Assembly (NCBI RefSeq): GCF_002381345.1
Contig: NZ_CP020660.1
Location: 372,001-436,000, forward strand
Source: Candidatus Enterovibrio altilux
GTDB taxonomy: Bacteria > Pseudomonadota > Gammaproteobacteria > Enterobacterales > Vibrionaceae
Reading direction: 5' to 3'
Length of the DNA stretch: 64,000 nt
Below the pieces are notes generated by a model. That model saw only the letters and a program-made list of their open reading frames with translations. It had not been told where the DNA came from and ran no database searches. Below are positions 44,832 through 55,789 of this stretch, in pieces (positions within the stretch are counted from its first letter, which is position 1; the number at the start of each line of letters is the position of its first letter). A program made the translations under genes and the position numbers.

Positions 44832-47544
44832 AGCAAATGTTACCGTGGCATTGTTTAAATTTTTTACCAGACCCACATGGGCATGGTTCATTACGGCCAA
44901 CCTTACGCTCATTACGTACTTTTGTTGTCGATTCATGGTTTTCATCAAACTGATTTTTCGCCTTTCCGTGGCTCACTTGTTGATAACGAACAGTTTTTTC
45001 AGTGCAGATGCGGCGATGCTCTTCCATACGATTAACTTCTTCAGGCTGCTGCACACGGACACGACTTAATGTTGTTACAACATCTGACTTAAGGGACTCA
45101 AGTAAATCTTCGAATAACTCAAATGATTCACGCTTGTATTCTTGTTTGGGATTTTTCTGTGCATAACCACGAAGGTGAATACCTTGGCGCAGATAATCCA
45201 TTGCAGCCAAGTGCTCTTTCCATAATGTATCTAAGGTTTGCAACATGACTGCTTTTTCAAAGTTACGTAGTGTCTCAGCACCTACGGTCATTTCTTTCAA
45301 TTCATACACATCAATAATATTACTCAAAATGCGCTCTCGAAGTTGTTCTTCATAAAGTTTGTTTTCGTTCTCTAACCAACCTTTCAGTGAAAGTTCAATA
45401 TCAAAATCTATTTTTAAACGCGCTTCCAAACCAGCTATATCCCACATGTCATTCAGTGATTGAGGCGGAATGTATTGATCAATAACATCGTTGATAACGT
45501 CTTCACGATTTTGCGCAATCATCGCACTAATGTCATTAGTATTCATTAACTCGTCACGCAACTCATAAACAACTTTACGTTGGTCATTGGCAACATCATC
45601 AAATTCTAACAATTGCTTACGAATATCAAAATTACGCCCTTCAACTTTACGCTGTGCATTCTCGATAGCTTTGTTCACCCAAGGATGCTCAATAGCTTCT
45701 CCTTCTTCCATGCCTAATTTTTTCATCATATTCGACACACGTGCTGATGCAAAAATACGCATCAGTGAGTCTTCCATTGACAAGTAAAAACGGCTTGAAC
45801 CCGGGTCTCCCTGACGACCAGAACGGCCACGTAGCTGGTTATCTATACGACGAGATTCATGACGCTCAGTACCGATAATATGTAAACCACCAGCTGCTTT
45901 TACTGCATCATGATATTCATGCCATTTCGCTTTAATATTCGAAATTTGTTCTTCAGTTAAATTTTTTAGCTTTGCTACTTCTGCCTGCCAACTACCTCCT
46001 AGCACAATATCAGTACCACGACCAGCCATATTAGTTGCGATCGTAACTGCACCAAGAGACCCTGCATCAGCAATAATATCCGCTTCATGTGCATGAAATT
46101 TCGCATTCAATACCGCGTGTTTTACACCATCCTTTTTCAAAGCATTTGATAACAACTCAGATCTTTCAATCGATACAGTACCCACAAGAGACGGTTGCCC
46201 TTTCTTACTGCGTATTTTTATATCTTCGATGATCGCATTAAATTTCTCACGCTCCGTCATGTAGACCTGATCAGCCATATCATCACGAATCATTGGCTTA
46301 TTCGTAGGGATAACAACCGTATCCAAACCATAAATAGACTGAAATTCGAATGCCTCGGTATCCGCAGTACCAGTCATACCAGACAATTTATCATATAAAC
46401 GGAAATAGTTTTGAAAGGTAATCGATGCCAAAGTTTGATTTTCATTCTGAATTTTTACACCTTCTTTCGCTTCAACAGCTTGGTGTAAACCTTCAGACCA
46501 ACGACGACCAGGCATCGTACGACCAGTATGTTCATCAACAATAACAACTGCCTTATTTTTCACGATATAATCGACGTTTTTTTCAAAAAGTATGTGGGCA
46601 CGTAATGCCGCATTAATATGGTGTAAAAGAGAAATGTTTGCTGGAGAGTACAATGTATCGTTTTTTCCCATTAAACCATTATTTTTTAATAGATCTTCCA
46701 CAAATTCCTGACCTGTTTCAGTCAAGTGCACTTGCTTAGACTTCTCATCAACAGTGAAATGACCATCACCACGATATTCTTCAGTGTCTTCTTTGTCTTG
46801 GCGAACAAGCTGAGGGATAAGTGCATTAATACGTTCATACATTTCAGAGCTGTCTTCTGCAGGTCCAGAAATAATGAGGGGAGTACGCGCCTCGTCGATT
46901 AAAATTGAATCAACTTCATCCACAACGGCAAAATAAAGCGCGCGTTGAACACGGTCTTCAACACGAAATGCCATGTTATCGCGCAGATAATCAAAACCAA
47001 ATTCGTTATTTGTGCCATAAAGGATATCAGCTTGGTATGCTTCTTTTTTTTCTAGCGACGACATGTTTGGCACATTAATACCAACGGTCATATCGAGAAA
47101 TTCAAACAAAGGACGATTAGTTTCTGCATCGCGCTTAGCAAGATAATCATTCACGGTGACAACATGAACACCTTTACCCGTCAATGCATGAAGGTAAGCA
47201 GGCAAGGTAGCCGTTAGTGTTTTACCTTCACCAGTACGCATTTCAGCAATTTGGCCATTATTTAGTACCATCCCGCCAATCATTTGCACATCAAAATGAC
47301 GCATTTCACAAATACGCTTAGAAGCTTCACGAACTGTCGCAAATGCTTCAGGTAAAATAATATCAAGATCTTCACCTTGAGCAATACATTTACGGAATTC
47401 GGCGGTCTTTAATTTTAACTCTTCGTCACTAAACACTTCGAATTGCGGCTCTAATCTATTAATCTCATTGATGACCTTACGAATGCGACGCAGTGTACGA
47501 TCATTGCGGCTCCCGATTACTTTAGTAATTAATTTCGATAACAT
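44830..47544 (-). CDS. secA: Preprotein translocase ATPase SecA
   Basis: SecA is the ATPase motor that pushes preproteins through SecYEG. The 904-residue protein (901 in E. coli) has Walker [18 protein letters not shown] at about residue 102, Walker [19 protein letters not shown] at about 207, the helicase-like [15 protein letters not shown] and [20 protein letters not shown]. The C-terminal zinc site [14 protein letters not shown] binds SecB. The frame is whole. The terminator hairpin overlaps its stop. In Vibrio the gene follows lpxC at some distance; here that interval is filled with IS5 debris. No secM-like leader is apparent. Confidence 0.97.
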   Translation of the reverse strand: MLSKLITKVIGSRNDRTLRRIRKVINEINRLEPQFEVFSDEELKLKTAEFRKCIAQGEDLDIILPEAFATVREASKRICEMRHFDVQMIGGMVLNNGQIAEMRTGEGKTLTATLPAYLHALTGKGVHVVTVNDYLAKRDAETNRPLFEFLDMTVGINVPNMSSLEKKEAYQADILYGTNNEFGFDYLRDNMAFRVEDRVQRALYFAVVDEVDSILIDEARTPLIISGPAEDSSEMYERINALIPQLVRQDKEDTEEYRGDGHFTVDEKSKQVHLTETGQEFVEDLLKNNGLMGKNDTLYSPANISLLHHINAALRAHILFEKNVDYIVKNKAVVIVDEHTGRTMPGRRWSEGLHQAVEAKEGVKIQNENQTLASITFQNYFRLYDKLSGMTGTADTEAFEFQSIYGLDTVVIPTNKPMIRDDMADQVYMTEREKFNAIIEDIKIRSKKGQPSLVGTVSIERSELLSNALKKDGVKHAVLNAKFHAHEADIIADAGSLGAVTIATNMAGRGTDIVLGGSWQAEVAKLKNLTEEQISNIKAKWHEYHDAVKAAGGLHIIGTERHESRRIDNQLRGRSGRQGDPGSSRFYLSMEDSLMRIFASARVSNMMKKLGMEEGEAIEHPWVNKAIENAQRKVEGRNFDIRKQLLEFDDVANDQRKVVYELRDELMNTNDISAMIAQNREDVINDVIDQYIPPQSLNDMWDIAGLEARLKIDFDIELSLKGWLENENKLYEEQLRERILSNIIDVYELKEMTVGAETLRNFEKAVMLQTLDTLWKEHLAAMDYLRQGIHLRGYAQKNPKQEYKRESFELFEDLLESLKSDVVTTLSRVRVQQPEEVNRMEEHRRICTEKTVRYQQVSHGKAKNQFDENHESTTKVRNERKVGRNEPCPCGSGKKFKQCHGNIC

Positions 47545-47879
47545 GGCGTGCCGTTTCTCTTATATTTTTACGCTTTAGCGCCAGAGCCAAAGCTGACATA
47601 TTGCGCAGTAAAAAAAGACCAGCAACTCCTTCTGCCAAAATTCTTTATCGGAACTTTTTGTTAAAAAATGCGTATTCCTAACTGTTATCTTGTGCCTACT
47701 GTACATAATTTCAAGACTAAATGAATCATTAAATATTGCTACTAAATGTCTTCATTATTCGAAGGACATGAATCATAAGTCATAGCAGCAAGGCATCCTA
47801 TCTGTAAAACGAGTCCTATCCTATTAAATAAAAAATTAAAATTTATTTACTGACACATTTGATGTCATACTGTTTATGT

Positions 47880-48635
47880 CGCTTTGTTTCCTAATTTCAG
47901 TTCAGATAACAAGTCCTAACATGGTTAACTATTAAATGATCGCTTTTGTTTTAAGAATATCTAGCCCGGCCAGCTTATTTAACACTTTAATCATTGCGTA
48001 GGTTTCACCAATCTAGCCATTGTAATCCTTTAGCTCAATGTCCCTCCGAGTAGTTTTTAACTCGAAACATTGCTATTTTTGATAAAAAACGCTTCTGGTA
48101 ATCATGCTTCGTTTCCAAAAAATTATTCCTTTTCTTTGTGGTATGAATGAAACCACTCGTTTAATACGAACGATTTAGTAACATTGTCTGGTGTCACAAG
48201 CACCATCGGCTGATATTTCATTTATTCTTCGGCGGGCCTGTTTGAACAAGTTAAATAGCATTTCACCGTCAGTTACATTTGATGCACTTCACTCAGCAGC
48301 AATGATTGCATACGTATTTATCTCTACCGCTAAATGTAACTTATGCCAGACCCGCCGTTCCCATCAGTGCCATGCTTTTTTACTTTTTATTCACCTTCAC
48401 CGTAGACTTTGAGTCCCGCCAAATAAATGGCTAAGTCACTAAATAAAAGAGGTCTCTTATTATTACCCTGTTTAATGTGATTCCATTACTGAATAGCTTC
48501 TTCATCAATCCAGAATATTAGTTAGCCACGCTTGATTAAAGCTTGATTATACTGCTCCCAGTTAGTTGTTTTATAGTGAAGTTTATTCATAGACCGGAAT
48601 ATCTAAGTGATTCTAATTTAGGAAATAAAATTGGT
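47880..48635 (-). mobile_element. IS5-family copy with internal deletions
   Basis: It starts CGCTTTGTTTCCTAA and ends TTAGGAAATAAAATT. One deletion near 48433 joins the central transposase region to the 5' region, and another near 48612 joins it to the inverted repeat. The stretch 47545-47879 before secA has no recognisable content. Confidence 0.88.
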
Positions 48636-48857
48636 TATTATAAAGGTTCCTTAGCAGAAACAACAATGGTACAAATCAAAAAATTACTGAAAAGAACATT
48701 GAGCCTAAGAGATCAAACAACTCAGATCAGCGAAATTTATGCCATAATAAAAACATTAAACAAGCTGACAGAACTAGGTATGCCTAACACAAAAGTGATT
48801 GCTTAATAGTGAATTATACTGGGCTTTGCCATCTGAACTCGCATTAAGAAAAAAGCC
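48636..48857 (+). mobile_element. IS5-family 3'-end fragment
   Basis: The plus-strand transposase C-terminus is open here (MVQIKKLLKRTLSLRDQ, then ALNKL-like TLNKLTELGMPNTK) and ends in AAGAAAAAAGCC. Confidence 0.85.
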
Positions 48858-49099
48858 TGGCTAAGCGCTAAATAAATAAGGGTTCCCATGGTTGTCCTTC
48901 TTAGTTTAATTCCGTAACTAAATAGCTTCTTCATGAATCCAGAATGTTAGTCAGCCACTACTGATTAAAGCTTAATTATACTTGTTCCCAGTTGGTTATT
49001 TTGTAGCGAAGCTTATTCATAGATCTGAATATTTAAGTGAACCTCACTGTTTAGAGCGTAAATTAATAATTTAGTTCCCTGATATAGGAAATAAAGTTT
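48858..49099 (-). mobile_element. IS5-family 5'-end fragment
   Basis: The minus-strand left end of the element (GCTTCTTCATGAATCCAGAA, ATATTTAAGTGAACCT) closes at AGGAAATAAAGTT. Together with the two preceding pieces it repeats the minus, plus, minus mosaic seen at 22476-23010. Confidence 0.85.
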
Positions 49100-49269
49100 A
49101 AGTGCAGTTAAAACATACAGGATAGTGCGTAGTGGACAACCATGCTATCATTACAAGTAATGTGGTCGAACTTGCTAACTTGAATATATATTGATTAAGC
49201 TTATCCATTTAATATTAAAACTTTCATTGTTATATTTGCTATGAATAATGCTGGTATTCGCGATTCAGC

Positions 49270-49745
49270 TCTAGTACTATACATCAGTATGAATGTAGTT
49301 ATTCATCTTTGGAAAAACTCAAACTACTCTGTATCATCACACTCTCTCTTAACACGCATGAAGCATGAAGCAGTGCTTATATGCGAAATAGATAAACAAT
49401 AGTTTTGCATAAGTAGCAAAAAAACCGTGCTAGCTATGGTATGCATAGAAAACTATAACTAAACATTTTTTCACACATTTGGTTGTTGTGAAAGAGAAAC
49501 GCCCCATGTACTTTGCAATCGTTTATTCATACTCAAAATCACATTGAGTTATAATGTATAAAAATTTTAATGTTTACAACATCCTTCTCAAAAATAAACT
49601 CATTGATAAAAAATTCTACTCTCGGTGGCATAATTAAATTCGTTGTTCTCACGCAACACGACTCAATAAAAAAATAACTGAATACATAAAATTAACAAAA
49701 ATACATAACAAAGTCAGTGATACATTCATTTGGCATGTGTATTAA
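49270..49745 (-). repeat. Unassigned dispersed repeat, longest copy
   Basis: Read on the minus strand, this copy joins the block shared with 11540 and 14309 (GTATCACTGACTTTGT..TTATTGAGTCGTG) to the block shared with 13300 and 44330 (GAATAAACGATTGCAAAGTA, GCACGGTTTTTTTGCTAC). That shows both belong to one element of at least 450 bp. No transposase-like frame or inverted ends were recognised. Confidence 0.5.
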
Positions 49746-49814
49746 CATGACGTCCCCAATAACTTATTACATACATAACTGATACTCCGGTCTGTATGAC
49801 AAAATTTAGGCATT

Positions 49815-50732
49815 TTACACTAAAATCATACCTGATTCGGTAAACCTAACGGGCATTGCGTGTACATCTGCAAAGGTTGCCCACTCCCAAGCTTCTTGAT
49901 CAGCAAGTACTGCACGAAGCAGTTGGTTATTTAACGCATGGCCTGATTTATAAGCGTGCATTTCACCGATTATATTGTGTCCACACATATAAAGGTCACC
50001 AATAGCATCTAATATTTTGTGCTTAATGAGTTCATTGTTAAAACGCAGCCCATCTTCGTTAAGAATGCGATAATCATCAAAAACGATTGCGCAATCAAAA
50101 CTTCCACCCAAACACAAGTTACGTGATTGGAGGTATTCAATGTCACGCATAAAACCAAAGGTACGTGCACGGCTTATATCTTTTATAAATGTTTGTGAAG
50201 AAAAATCTAACACTAAACTTTGTTGTTCTATTTCAATAGCGGGGTGATCAAAATCGATAGCAAAATCGAATCGGAAACCTTCATAAGGCAATAATGCTGC
50301 CCATTTGTCACCGTCTTCTATGCGAACAGGTTTCTTCATACGCACAAATCGCTTTGGCTCATTCAAGGTTTCAATACCCGCAGATTGCAGCAGATAAATA
50401 AATGGGCTGGCGCTGCCATCCATAATTGGGATTTCTGGTGCATCTACTTCAACAATGACGTTATCAATACCCAAACCCGCCAATGCAGCATTAAGATGCT
50501 CAACGGTAGAAATGCGCACGTCGTCGTCATTGACCAATGCAGTACACAACATAGTGTCGCGAACTGATGCCGGATCTGCCGGAAAATCCACCGGTGGAAT
50601 CAGATCAGTACGGCGATAAATAATACCTGTGCTTACTGCAGCAGGGCGCAGAATCAATGTGACCTTACGGCCAGAGTGCAGCCCCACCCCAGTCGTTTGA
50701 ACAATAGTTTTTAATGTTCGTTGTCTGATCAT
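49815..50732 (-). CDS. lpxC: UDP-3-O-acyl-N-acetylglucosamine deacetylase
   Basis: LpxC is the zinc enzyme of the committed step of lipid A synthesis. At 305 residues it equals the E. coli protein. It starts [20 protein letters not shown]. The first Zn His is in [17 protein letters not shown] (about residue 79), and the second His and the Asp are in [17 protein letters not shown] (about 238 and 242). The general-base region is [16 protein letters not shown]. It is the last gene of the minus-strand division and wall cluster, 108 bases after ftsZ, as usual. Beyond its 3' end come about 700 bases with only the dispersed repeat and then IS5 pieces. Confidence 0.97.
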   Translation of the reverse strand: MIRQRTLKTIVQTTGVGLHSGRKVTLILRPAAVSTGIIYRRTDLIPPVDFPADPASVRDTMLCTALVNDDDVRISTVEHLNAALAGLGIDNVIVEVDAPEIPIMDGSASPFIYLLQSAGIETLNEPKRFVRMKKPVRIEDGDKWAALLPYEGFRFDFAIDFDHPAIEIEQQSLVLDFSSQTFIKDISRARTFGFMRDIEYLQSRNLCLGGSFDCAIVFDDYRILNEDGLRFNNELIKHKILDAIGDLYMCGHNIIGEMHAYKSGHALNNQLLRAVLADQEAWEWATFADVHAMPVRFTESGMILV

Positions 50733-50840
50733 TTTCCATTTCCAACTGAATATAGTTTCTGTGCCTTAAGTCACTCATTACACTGTTAGAACAGCACGCA
50801 ATGATACTACGCAACTGTACACAACCTAAACACTACAAGA

Positions 50841-52019
50841 TTAATCTACCTGTTTACGAAGGAAAGCAGGAATATCTAAATAGTCGTGTTCTTGTTTAGG
50901 CTTTGGTGCAATATTTGACGTCTGAGGTTGAACTAACATTTCCGTAGAGCGTCCGGCAGGTATAAACGTTGCTGCCTTAGGCTTTTCTTGTAAAGGCTTT
51001 GTCTTACTTTCCACTGAAACAGTCTTTTGAGGGCCTGAAACCAGAATAACATCTGGTTTCAACTCGTGACCTATACCGGTAGCGACAACTGTTACTCTCA
51101 ATTCATCAACCATATCAGGATCCATTGACGAACCTATCACCACAGTAGCATTATCTGAGGCAAACGCTTTTACAGTGTTGCCCACTGTTTCAAACTCATC
51201 CAGTCGCATATCGAAACCAGCAGTAATATTTACCAAAACACCTCGAGCACCTGCTAAATCAATATCTTCCAACAGTGGACTAGAAATTGCCATTTCAGCA
51301 GCTTCTTCAGCACGATCTGCACCAGTAGCAACACCACTACCCATCATTGCATGACCCATCTCAGACATCACAGTACGTACATCAGCGAAATCGACATTAA
51401 TAAGACCAGGCCGTGTGATAAGTTCTGCAATACCTTGTACAGCATTGCGTAGGACATCGTTCGCTTTTGCAAATGCATCTAACAACGTAATGCCACGCCC
51501 CAATACTTTTAGTAGCTTTTCATTAGGTATAGTGATCAAAGAATCTACGTGTTTAGACAGCTCTTCGATTCCTTGCTCAGCAAATGCCATACGTTTTTTA
51601 CCTTCAAAACTAAATGGCTTTGTAACAACCGCTACGGTCAAAATACCCAATTCTTTTGTAATTTCAGCAATGACTGGCGCAGCACCGGTTCCAGTACCAC
51701 CACCCATACCTGCTGCGATAAATACCATATCGGCACCTGCGAGCTCATCTTTAATTGCTTCTCGATTTTCCATCGCTGATTCACGACCTACCTGCGGGTT
51801 TGCACCAGCACCTAGCCCTTTAGTAATGTCACCACCAATTTGAATCACAGTGCTAACCGCCGTTTTACGTAATGCTTGAGCATCAGTATTGACGGTAATG
51901 AACTCCACACCTTCAATTGACTCACGCACCATGTGTTCTACCGCATTGCCGCCGCCACCGCCAACACCAACGACTTTAATTACCGCGTTGTTAGATATTT
52001 CCATCATCGGTTCAAACAT
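50841..52019 (-). CDS. ftsZ: Cell division GTPase FtsZ
   Basis: FtsZ is the tubulin-like GTPase that forms the Z ring. The 392-residue protein has the nucleotide-site loops VGGGGGNAVEHM (about 18-29) and the tubulin signature AAGMGGGTGTGAAPVIAE (about 103-120), and the T7 loop LINVDFADVRTVM with the catalytic Asp. A Lys/Gln-rich linker and the conserved C-terminal peptide DYLDIPAFLRKQ follow; FtsA, ZipA and ZapD bind this peptide. It follows ftsA after 33 bases. E. coli FtsZ has 383 residues. Confidence 0.98.
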   Translation of the reverse strand: MFEPMMEISNNAVIKVVGVGGGGGNAVEHMVRESIEGVEFITVNTDAQALRKTAVSTVIQIGGDITKGLGAGANPQVGRESAMENREAIKDELAGADMVFIAAGMGGGTGTGAAPVIAEITKELGILTVAVVTKPFSFEGKKRMAFAEQGIEELSKHVDSLITIPNEKLLKVLGRGITLLDAFAKANDVLRNAVQGIAELITRPGLINVDFADVRTVMSEMGHAMMGSGVATGADRAEEAAEMAISSPLLEDIDLAGARGVLVNITAGFDMRLDEFETVGNTVKAFASDNATVVIGSSMDPDMVDELRVTVVATGIGHELKPDVILVSGPQKTVSVESKTKPLQEKPKAATFIPAGRSTEMLVQPQTSNIAPKPKQEHDYLDIPAFLRKQVD

Positions 52020-52052
52020 GTGTTCTCTCCGTCATTCCTTTTTATATCAGGT

Positions 52053-53309
52053 TTAAAATTCTTTTTTTAACCAGCTACTAAACCTACTGAACATTGCTGA
52101 TACAGTATGTTTAGACTCTGATTCATTCACTTCGTTCAATAGGTTATCTTTGCCGTAGTGCAGTAAACCAACCACTGTTGCATGATAAGGCACGTCAATA
52201 TAGTTGGTCAGACCAGCCACTCCAGCAGGAAACCCCACGCGAACTTGATTTTGAAAGACTCGTTCAGCACACTCAACCAAGCCTAGCATTTGTGCCGAAC
52301 CACCAGTCAAGACAATACCAGCCGCTAATTGATGCTTTACGCCTTGTGCACATAAACGTTCCTGAACTCGTTTCAACTCTTGTTGTATCAAACTCAACAA
52401 CTCACTGCAACGAGGTTCAATTACTTCAGCCAACGTTTGTCGTTGTAAGCTACGAGCAAGACGTCCACCTACACTTGGAACATTGACTTTAGCATCTTTA
52501 TTCACTAATTCGCTTAATGCGCAGCCGTATTTTACTTTGAGCTTTTCCGCATCACTTAATGGCGTACCAAAAGCATAAGCAATGTCACTAGTCACCACGT
52601 TACCTGCGTATGGAATAACGGAGGCGTGTCTCAATGCTCCACCTGTCCATACCGCAATATCCATGGTTCCCCCACCTATATCCACAACACAAACCCCAAG
52701 TTCTTGTTCATCTGCAGTAATAACAGAGTGACTTGAAGCGAGACCAGAGAAGATCAATTGATCAACTTTTAAACCGCAACGTTCTACGGCTTTTTCTATA
52801 TTTTTTGCCGTATCGTTATGGCAAGTAATTAAATGAACACTGGCCTCCATTCGTACACCTAACAAACCAACTGGGTTTCTAATACCAGCTTGATAATCAA
52901 TTTTATATTCTTGTGGAATTACATGCAATACGCGCTGCTCATCGCTAATTTTTACCGATTGTGCCGTATGAATCACCATCTCCACATCGTTTTGGGTTAC
53001 TTCTTCATCAGTAATCATACCCATTCCACGCTCTGTCTGACAATGAATATGCTTACCAGACAAAGAAAGAAATACTGAATGAATTTTACAATCTGACATA
53101 AATTCGGCATCATTAACTGCTCGCTCAACCGATTTTACGACTAATTCAAGATCATTGACGCCGCCTTTATCCATACCCTGAGATGACGTGGTACCGACTC
53201 CAAGCGCATTAATTGCTCCGTCCGGTAATATTTCACTGACTAACACCGAAACTTTTGATGTTCCTATATCCAATCCAACAATTAGTAGTCTGTCAGTTGT
53301 ACGCTTCAT
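52053..53309 (-). CDS. ftsA: Cell division protein FtsA
   Basis: FtsA is the actin-like ATPase that anchors FtsZ to the membrane and recruits later division proteins. The 418-residue product (420 in E. coli) has phosphate-1 VGLDIGTSKVSVLV, the FtsA-specific 1C domain, phosphate-2 VVDIGGGTMDIAV and the adenosine motif IVLTGGSAQMLGL. It ends in the amphipathic membrane helix FSRFSSWLKKEF. It lies 17 bases after ftsQ and 33 before ftsZ, the conserved order. No damage is seen. Confidence 0.97.
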   Translation of the reverse strand: MKRTTDRLLIVGLDIGTSKVSVLVSEILPDGAINALGVGTTSSQGMDKGGVNDLELVVKSVERAVNDAEFMSDCKIHSVFLSLSGKHIHCQTERGMGMITDEEVTQNDVEMVIHTAQSVKISDEQRVLHVIPQEYKIDYQAGIRNPVGLLGVRMEASVHLITCHNDTAKNIEKAVERCGLKVDQLIFSGLASSHSVITADEQELGVCVVDIGGGTMDIAVWTGGALRHASVIPYAGNVVTSDIAYAFGTPLSDAEKLKVKYGCALSELVNKDAKVNVPSVGGRLARSLQRQTLAEVIEPRCSELLSLIQQELKRVQERLCAQGVKHQLAAGIVLTGGSAQMLGLVECAERVFQNQVRVGFPAGVAGLTNYIDVPYHATVVGLLHYGKDNLLNEVNESESKHTVSAMFSRFSSWLKKEF

Positions 53310-53326
53310 TCCACCTACTCTCAGGT

Positions 53327-54094
53327 TTACTCTTCACTGCTCACGTTAGGCTCTTTCCAGCCAATCGCCGCACCAGTGTCATAGCGCAAATCCACATATT
53401 GTATGGTTCGGCACACTTTATTGATTTCATCGAACATGTTCACGAAGCGTTCTAACCGCTCTTTCCTTGAATCTCGCCCTAACTCAATGCGCGTCCCGTC
53501 CTGGGTAACCATTCTCCACGAACGGCGGTCATTTAATACTAACTTAACAATCTCTAATTTAGTTGGCGCCAGAATACGTTGCATTTCTCGCCAAGCTGAA
53601 AGTACTGCATACTCGCTGCCTACAGGACCATATAATGAAACTAACACCTGATCAAGAACATCATTTGGGTTTGCACTAAATGCGACCCCATAGATATCCA
53701 GAAGCTGCGATCCATTCCAAATGGCTTCAGGATGATATTCCGTCACATTTACTTGCAGTGTATTTGGCCATTGCTTTCTGACTTCTACATTGGCCACCCA
53801 GGGCAACGCAAATATTGCACTATGAATAGCATCGACATCTTGCAAAATAAAACTATGCAGCTGGCCCAATTGCAGCACTGCATCACGCACTTCAATCGAA
53901 GACAAATATATTAACTGACCTTGTACAACAATTTGAGATAACGGTAATTGCTTTGCATCCCCCATCCATGTCAGGACACGAAGTAAAGACCAAGTAATGC
54001 CTAGAATTACAAAGATTAAAAACACCAGCCCACCCCAATATTCTTTAAAGATTGAAGGTTGAACCGGTACATTCTCTGCAGTCACATTCATCAT
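53327..54094 (-). CDS. ftsQ: Cell division protein FtsQ
   Basis: FtsQ is a bitopic inner-membrane protein that bridges early and late divisome parts through FtsB and FtsL. The 255-residue product has a short cytoplasmic start, one membrane segment (GLVFLIFVILGITWSLL, residues about 21-37), a POTRA domain (LPLSQIVVQGQLIYLSS onward, with PWVANVEVRKQWPNTLQV) and the beta domain with LELGRDSRKERLERFVNMF-like sequence near the C-terminus. Two Met codons begin the ORF; either may be used. In E. coli ddlB precedes ftsQ. Here a 219-base spacer without a gene separates it from murC, the arrangement I recall for Vibrio. Confidence 0.93.
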   Translation of the reverse strand: MMNVTAENVPVQPSIFKEYWGGLVFLIFVILGITWSLLRVLTWMGDAKQLPLSQIVVQGQLIYLSSIEVRDAVLQLGQLHSFILQDVDAIHSAIFALPWVANVEVRKQWPNTLQVNVTEYHPEAIWNGSQLLDIYGVAFSANPNDVLDQVLVSLYGPVGSEYAVLSAWREMQRILAPTKLEIVKLVLNDRRSWRMVTQDGTRIELGRDSRKERLERFVNMFDEINKVCRTIQYVDLRYDTGAAIGWKEPNVSSEE

Positions 54095-54313
54095 ATTAAG
54101 TCTTATTGCTTCGCATAATTTTAAGGCACCTGTCGATCCACTTTAATATGAAGCCAACCGATTATAATGGTCAGTTTGACAGGTCTCCAACTTTTGTTGG
54201 CTTAGAAGTAACTAAGCTGAGATCAAATGCATGCAAAACCCCTAAGATCCAATAAAAAATTAGACATTACTCTTTATTTAAGCAGTTATTTTACAAAAAT
54301 TTTAATTTTTTTA

Positions 54314-55780
54314 TTAACTTTCTTTACTTAATGCTGTTTTATCTAATTTTAATTCAGCTAGTTTTTTTGCCACCTTTCCGATATCACCTGCCCCTTGCGT
54401 CAAGATCATATCATTTGGCTGAATGACCGCAGCAAGAGCTGCGGGCAGAAATTTCACATCAGAAATGAAGATTGGATCAATTTTTCCACGCCCACGAATT
54501 GTGCGACATAGACTGCGCCCATCTGCACCAGTAATGGGAGTTTCTCCAGCAGAGTACACATCCAGCATCAAAAGAACGTCAACTTGTGCAAGCACATTTA
54601 CAAAATCATCATATAAATCACGGGTACGACTATAACGATGTGGTTGAAAAATCATGACGAGCCGATAATTTTCCCATCCAGCACGGGCCGCTTGAATAGT
54701 TACATCTATTTCACTTGGATGATGACCATAATCATCCACCAACAACGCATGCCCATCATCAACAGGAAAAAGACCCAGTTGGTCAAAGCGACGCCCTGTG
54801 CCTTCAAAAACCGCTAGTGCACGTAAAATGGCATTATCTTTAATTCCATCTTCTGTCGCAACAGCCACCGCTGCCGCAGCATTCAATGCATTATGGCGAC
54901 CAGGGATATTCAGTTCAATATCCAAGTTTAGTTTGCCCACACGTAAAATGGTAAAGATACTTTTCTGGGCCTTTTGCCGATAACGTTTCAACTGAACATC
55001 TGCATCATCAGAGAAACCATAAGTAATCACTTGACGACCAATCAGTGGGATCAACTCGCGAATAACTGGATCATCAATACACATTACTGCTTGTCCGTAG
55101 AATGGAAGCTTATGTACAAAATCGATAAATGCTTGTTTTAGAACCTCAAAATTACCACCATATGTGTCCATATGCTCAGTTTCAATGTTTGTGACAATAG
55201 AAACCATCGGCTGCAAGTGCAGAAATGATGCATCACTTTCATCTGCTTCAGCAATAAAGTAACGACTACAACCTAAGCGCGCATTAGTACCTGCACTTTT
55301 CACCAAACCGCCATTGACGAACGTTGGATCTAAGCCTGCTTCTTGATAGATCAATGTTACGAGAGCAGTTGTAGTAGTTTTACCGTGTGTGCCTGCAACC
55401 GCAATGCCATGACGGTAACGCATTAGTTCTGCAAGCATCTCTGCTCGGCGAACCACTGGGATACGGAGTGCTTTTGCTGCTACTAATTCAGAGTTATTTT
55501 GTTGAATGGCAGTAGATACCACAACCACACTTGCACCTTCAACATTGCTTTTAGCATGGCCAATAAAAATATGGACGCCCTTACTGTCAAGACGCTGCGT
55601 AACTATACTTTCGGATAAATCAGAACCCGAAATATCATAGCCTTCATTGATCAATACTTCAGCAATACCGCACATACCTGCGCCGCCAATACCAACAAAG
55701 TGAATACGGTTAACACGACGCATTTCTGGCACCATGGTTCGAATTTTTTCTAACTGATGACTATCAAATTTCCCTATCAC
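54314..55780 (-). CDS. murC: UDP-N-acetylmuramate-L-alanine ligase
   Basis: MurC adds L-alanine to UDP-MurNAc, the first amino acid of the peptide stem. The 488-residue protein (491 in E. coli) shows the UDP-binding start [18 protein letters not shown], the ATP loop [14 protein letters not shown], the Mg site [12 protein letters not shown] and the C-terminal domain segment [14 protein letters not shown]. It lies 9 bases after murG and is followed by the ftsQ-ftsA-ftsZ group. No frame damage is seen. Confidence 0.97.
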   Translation of the reverse strand: MIGKFDSHQLEKIRTMVPEMRRVNRIHFVGIGGAGMCGIAEVLINEGYDISGSDLSESIVTQRLDSKGVHIFIGHAKSNVEGASVVVVSTAIQQNNSELVAAKALRIPVVRRAEMLAELMRYRHGIAVAGTHGKTTTTALVTLIYQEAGLDPTFVNGGLVKSAGTNARLGCSRYFIAEADESDASFLHLQPMVSIVTNIETEHMDTYGGNFEVLKQAFIDFVHKLPFYGQAVMCIDDPVIRELIPLIGRQVITYGFSDDADVQLKRYRQKAQKSIFTILRVGKLNLDIELNIPGRHNALNAAAAVAVATEDGIKDNAILRALAVFEGTGRRFDQLGLFPVDDGHALLVDDYGHHPSEIDVTIQAARAGWENYRLVMIFQPHRYSRTRDLYDDFVNVLAQVDVLLMLDVYSAGETPITGADGRSLCRTIRGRGKIDPIFISDVKFLPAALAAVIQPNDMILTQGAGDIGKVAKKLAELKLDKTALSKES

Positions 55781-55789
55781 TGAGTTCTC

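Noticed and set aside
51415-51843. 142-codon plus-strand ORF opposite ftsZ
   Set aside because: It is Ser/Pro-rich antisense of ftsZ with no independent support.
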